Source: Sternotherus odoratus | Taxonomy: Eukaryota; Chordata; Testudines; Kinosternidae | NCBI GenBank assembly: GCA_032164245.1 | Contig: JAVMKO010000022.1 | Location: 9,485,845 to 9,549,844 of the forward strand | Direction of reading: 5' to 3' | Length of the DNA: 64,000 nt | In this document: positions 60,831 to 64,000 of the stretch, one piece after another | Numbering within the stretch: the stretch's first letter is position 1 | Layout: each line of letters begins with the position of its first letter | Made by a program: the position numbers and the translations under genes | The notes under the pieces: model-generated | What the model was told of the DNA's origin: nothing | The model's input: the letters and a program-made list of their open reading frames with translations, nothing else | Databases searched by the model: none

Positions 60831-62018
60831 GTTACATATGAGGGAGTGGAACTGGCAACATCATGCGTGTCCATACGGCTCAGCTTGGGAGCCTCAGTGT
60901 CAGACCATGCCACCTCCATTTCAATAGGTCTGGGTATCCGCTCCCTACCCAGCCCAAAATCAGTCCTGAGGATCAGGTCTCAAGCCCAACAGATGAAAGA
61001 GTGCTGAGTCCCACATCCCTGTGACACTGGGACCAGGGGAACAAGCCATAGCCTGGCTTAGCTGATGAGGTATGGCCACGGGGTCTCTCGCATGTGACCG
61101 GGTGGGGCAGAGCCACAAGCTCCCGTGGGATTCGCTGAAGCAGATGGCTTCCCCTGTGTGCTCTCCCAGCGCCAAACCACACACCAAAGGTGCCAGGATC
61201 CAGCCAGGTCTGCAGAGAATCAAGGATGTACGATGAACCACGAGGAGACAGATACTGGGCTGGGAACGCGCTCAGCAGTGGCTGTGTCTGGTTGGAGGGG
61301 ACACGAGAATGCAGGTGCAGATGGGCACCTATAGGGCATTATCCCCACTGCCCCCTTTTGCATTCTGTTTGTACCTGACTTTCCTTAGGTGCCATGGAGT
61401 CTCCTCTTTCTCCCAGCTCTCTCCTGGCTACGTTTACCTCCCGAGGGCGGAGGGGATACAGGAACAGAGGACAGGGCAAAGCTCAAGTGTCTAGCACAGT
61501 GTAGAAATCGCAAAGGGTCTCATTTCCCCCCACCCCAGCTCTGTTTCTGGTAGCTGGGATGCAGGAACATGGGCAGTCATTTGCCATGGGACCCTCCTCT
61601 CCACCTCTTCCAGGCAGGTCCAGACCGGGAATACCTTGGCTTTCTAACCACTCCCTTCCTCCTGGGCTGCTGCTTTATCTCAGGCATAATCCCTCTGCCT
61701 TCAGCCTCCTTGCCACCTCTGCATGGCTGCGTGCACTCAGGAGAGAGAGGATGCCTGAGCATGGGTAGAGCTGGGATTGCCTGGATGCTACCGATGGAGT
61801 CAGATAGAATGTGCTGTGGTGGGACAGAGGAGTTAAAATGCAGGCGCCTGTGGGCCTGAGTCCCAGTGGATCTCCATATGGCCCCTGCTGCAAGTCCACA
61901 AGATAGCTAGCCTGTCAGCGTACCCCAGCAGTGGTGGTAAGGTCGAGCCATCTGGCTGCATCGCCGCCCTGTGCAGTGGAGTCAGAGACCATGAGCCTCT
62001 CCCTGCCTTCCCTTCCAG

Positions 62019-62165
62019 GGAGACTTCCAGCTGAAAGCCGACCGGGTGATCCAGTCTGTCATGGCCCTTTGCAATGCCCTGGCGGCCGTGGAGTCTCAAG
62101 AAATCACTGGAGCCCTGAACCAGCTGCCAGCCTGCCCTTCTCGCATGCAGCCCAAAATCCAGAAG
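62019..62165 (+). CDS. PIK3C2B: PIK3C2B coding exon
   Basis: 147 bp (49 codons, phase 0 at both ends), acceptor CCTTCCAG and donor GTAAGAG. It encodes GDFQLKADRVIQSVMALCNA then LAAVESQEITGALNQLPACP and SRMQPKIQK. Human reads GDFPLKADRVVQSVKAICNA then LAAVETPEITSALNQLPPCP and SRMQPKIQK. Confidence 0.97.
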
Positions 62166-63041
62166 GTAAGAGGCCAGGGCCCAGCAGCTCCTCAGCTGAG
62201 CTTGGAGGAAAGGGGTGAAATTAAAAGGAAACTGAGGCGGAGCATTAGCAGTGGGTGTTTGTGAGCCGGGGTGGGGCTTTTGGCTGGGGAGATCTTTCTA
62301 GGTTATGGGATAATCTCCCAGGGGAAAGGTGGGAGCCTCATCTCTTGAGTCTGGCAAAGCCCAGCCTAACAGACAGCACAGTGAGGAGCAGCCCTGTGGG
62401 CTGGCTCCGTAGGGCTGGTTCCAACATCAGCAGGAGTCCTTCAGTGAACACTGCACTGGGCCCATGGATTTCAAAGCCAGCAAGGTGATGATCGGCTGTC
62501 ATGGGCTAGTGATCAGGATCCCCCTGACCTCTTGTGTAGCCCAAGGCCAGAGAATGTCACCTAGGGGTTCCCTGCACTGCAGGCATATTTCTTCCCTGCT
62601 ACAAAACTGAACACCTCAGAGTTCACCACTGAACTGGGCTGTCTCTCCTAGGCAGAGGTCCGGTCTCATTTTAAGGATTCCCAAGAGCTGGTTAATCTAA
62701 CAGGGAAGAGCCCATATGTGAGAACCCAGCTTCCCAGACTGGAGAGGGCGCCTAGGCACATTTAGGTAGGGTAGTGGGTGCAAAGAAAGGGAATCTGGCC
62801 GCTTCTCATCAGTTTTTATCCCCCTCTCGCCAACCCACCACATGTAAAATTCCTGAACAGCTGAGACAGTGCAATGGCCTTCGCTGTATTTCTTTGCTTG
62901 CTGCAGCTATAGTGGCAGGGAATGGGAAAGCTCTGGGAGGCTGTTATATAAAGTAGCTGGCTTAGACAATTGCTTCCAGCTGTGTCTGAGGGCACTGGAA
63001 TAACCTTAACATTGCTCTTCTGGTTTCTTTTTCCTTGACAG
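62166..63041 (+). other. PIK3C2B: PIK3C2B intron
   Basis: About 0.9 kb with a GTAAGAG donor and TCCTTGACAG acceptor. No repeat that I can name. Confidence 0.8.
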
Positions 63042-63075
63042 GATCCAAATGTTCTGGCCGTGAGGGAAAATCGGG
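63042..63075 (+). CDS. PIK3C2B: PIK3C2B coding exon, 34 bp
   Basis: A very short exon, phase 0 in and phase 1 out, encoding DPNVLAVRENR plus the first base of a glutamate codon, against human DPSVLAVRENRE. The donor GTAATT is weaker than its neighbours (T rather than G at +5). The reading frame joins exactly to the next exon. Confidence 0.93.
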
Positions 63076-63588
63076 GTAATTTCTCTTCTCCGCTCATTCT
63101 GTTGCAGAGTTCTTGGTGCTCTTTATCTTCAGACTCCTTCCCCCCTATTTAGAGTGGGGCAAACTTTAAAAAAACCCAACTTGGGCGGGTGGGGGGAATA
63201 GCCTTGTGGGAGAGGGGATTTGTCATTTTTTTCTCCATTTCCAATAAAAAAAACTGAAACATTTGGTTTTCAGGGGGGTTTTGCCTCCTGACTTGTTCCC
63301 CCTGAAAAAGATCCACATGCAGAGTCACATTGGCTTGATATAACTTAATTAGCCCCCCAAAAGCATACCATATTGTGTTTGAGCCGAGGCAGGTCAATAT
63401 GCAGGGTGTGGGTAGGACATGGCCATCTGTAGCAGATAGAGGCAACCAGAGCTTCCATTATGGGCTGGCAGTACTGGAGAGCTCCCCACCACAGCCCAGC
63501 GTGGGGGGGGGGGAGGGGAGATCGGGGGGGCAGCATTCCAGAACCCTCCCCCCCCCCCGTTTCATTCCTCATCTGTGCTCCCTTACAG
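63076..63588 (+). other. PIK3C2B: PIK3C2B intron
   Basis: A 513-bp intron with G-rich and C-rich runs near 63500-63560. No gene or repeat family is recognised. Confidence 0.8.
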
Positions 63589-63784
63589 AGAAGGTCGTGG
63601 AGGCCTTGACGGCCGCCATCTTGGATCTGGTGGAGCTTTACTGCAACACCTTCAACGCAGACTTCCAGACGGCCGTGCATGGAAACAGGAAGCACCATCT
63701 GAGCCAAGAGGCCTGTCTCCTCACCTGTCCCCTCTCCTTCACTGTCTACGCCACGCACCGCATCCCTATCACCTGGGCAGCAAG
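63589..63784 (+). CDS. PIK3C2B: PIK3C2B coding exon, approach to the first C2 domain
   Basis: 196 bp, acceptor CCCTTACAG and donor GTACGAG, phase 1 in and phase 2 out. It encodes EKVVEALTAAILDLVELYCN then TFNADFQTAVHGNRKHHLSQ and EACLLTCPLSFTVYATHRIP, ending ITWAA. Human reads nearly the same up to IIWATS. The coding frame continues beyond the window. The last two bases, AG, must pair with the next exon to make the following codon. Confidence 0.97.
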
Positions 63785-64000
63785 GTACGAGGGCTTAGCC
63801 GCCTGTCCCCACTGGGCGGTGAAGGTTGATTGCAGGAGATCCCTGCCCAGGCGCCTGGCTCCTTGTCTGGGTCTACATCTCAGGACACCCCTTCACTCCA
63901 TCTTGTCTGCGGCCACCTAGCCAGTGTGGTCTTTCCCCGGAGGCCAGAAGCCTGCAGCTGCACAGCTCAAAGACATGTTAAGTGTAGGGAATCCCGCCCT
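63785..64000 (+). other. PIK3C2B: PIK3C2B intron (partial)
   Basis: Intron running off the right edge after the GTACGAG donor. An open frame that reads through it to 63920 is not expected to be coding. Confidence 0.8.

Larger units (their letters stand above)
59547..62018 (+). other. PIK3C2B: PIK3C2B intron
   Basis: About 2.5 kb. It contains a MIR-like SINE on the plus strand (60255-60478), a reversed MIR-like copy (60575-60745) and a hAT-like start (60745). No missing exon is needed, because phase and sequence continue directly. Confidence 0.8.

Overview
This is vertebrate nuclear DNA, most likely from a turtle (a crocodilian is the main alternative). It has spliced genes with GT-AG introns, CR1 LINE 3' ends, MIR-like SINEs, hAT-like and other short DNA transposons, a Helitron, and repeat families that I recognise as abundant in turtle genomes. 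Almost all long open frames are chance. Real coding sequence is confined to short exons, which I found by translating across splice junctions and comparing with remembered human MDM4 and PIK3C2B.

Layout. Positions 1 to about 18,900 hold the 5' half of MDM4 on the minus strand: four coding exons (10833-10907, 6510-6584, 3492-3625, 1314-1363) encode the N-terminus and p53-binding domain, and a probable untranslated first exon lies in a CpG-rich promoter near 18,650-18,880. The rest of MDM4 (acidic region, zinc finger, RING) lies off the left edge. From about 18,900 to 23,200 is an intergenic stretch with two convergent, nearly identical tRNA-Lys(TTT) genes 224 bp apart. A candidate untranslated first exon of PIK3C2B ends at 23,902. 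PIK3C2B then runs on the plus strand to the right edge: ten coding exons from 45,421 to 63,784 encode about 646 of roughly 1,630 residues, through the Ras-binding domain to the edge of the first C2 domain. The helical, kinase, PX and C-terminal C2 domains lie beyond 64,000.

The two genes are head to head, as I recall for human chromosome 1q32 (PIK3C2B-MDM4), with a tRNA-Lys pair between them there too. They are unrelated in mechanism: MDM4 restrains p53, and PIK3C2B is a class II phosphoinositide 3-kinase. I see no operon-like or new multigene system.

The best second-look items are: a p53 site with two perfect half-sites inside an MDM4 intron; the shared-synteny tRNA-Lys pair; a Helitron inserted at an exact A/T site inside a CR1 copy and carrying ZNF143-like and YY1-like promoter motifs; a TA-flanked short transposon whose interior is a very GC-rich palindrome of 43-bp units; an LTR-like CCAAT/TATA promoter in PIK3C2B intron 1; and several unexplained inverted repeats. 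Repeat boundaries are approximate unless a terminal repeat or target duplication is named.
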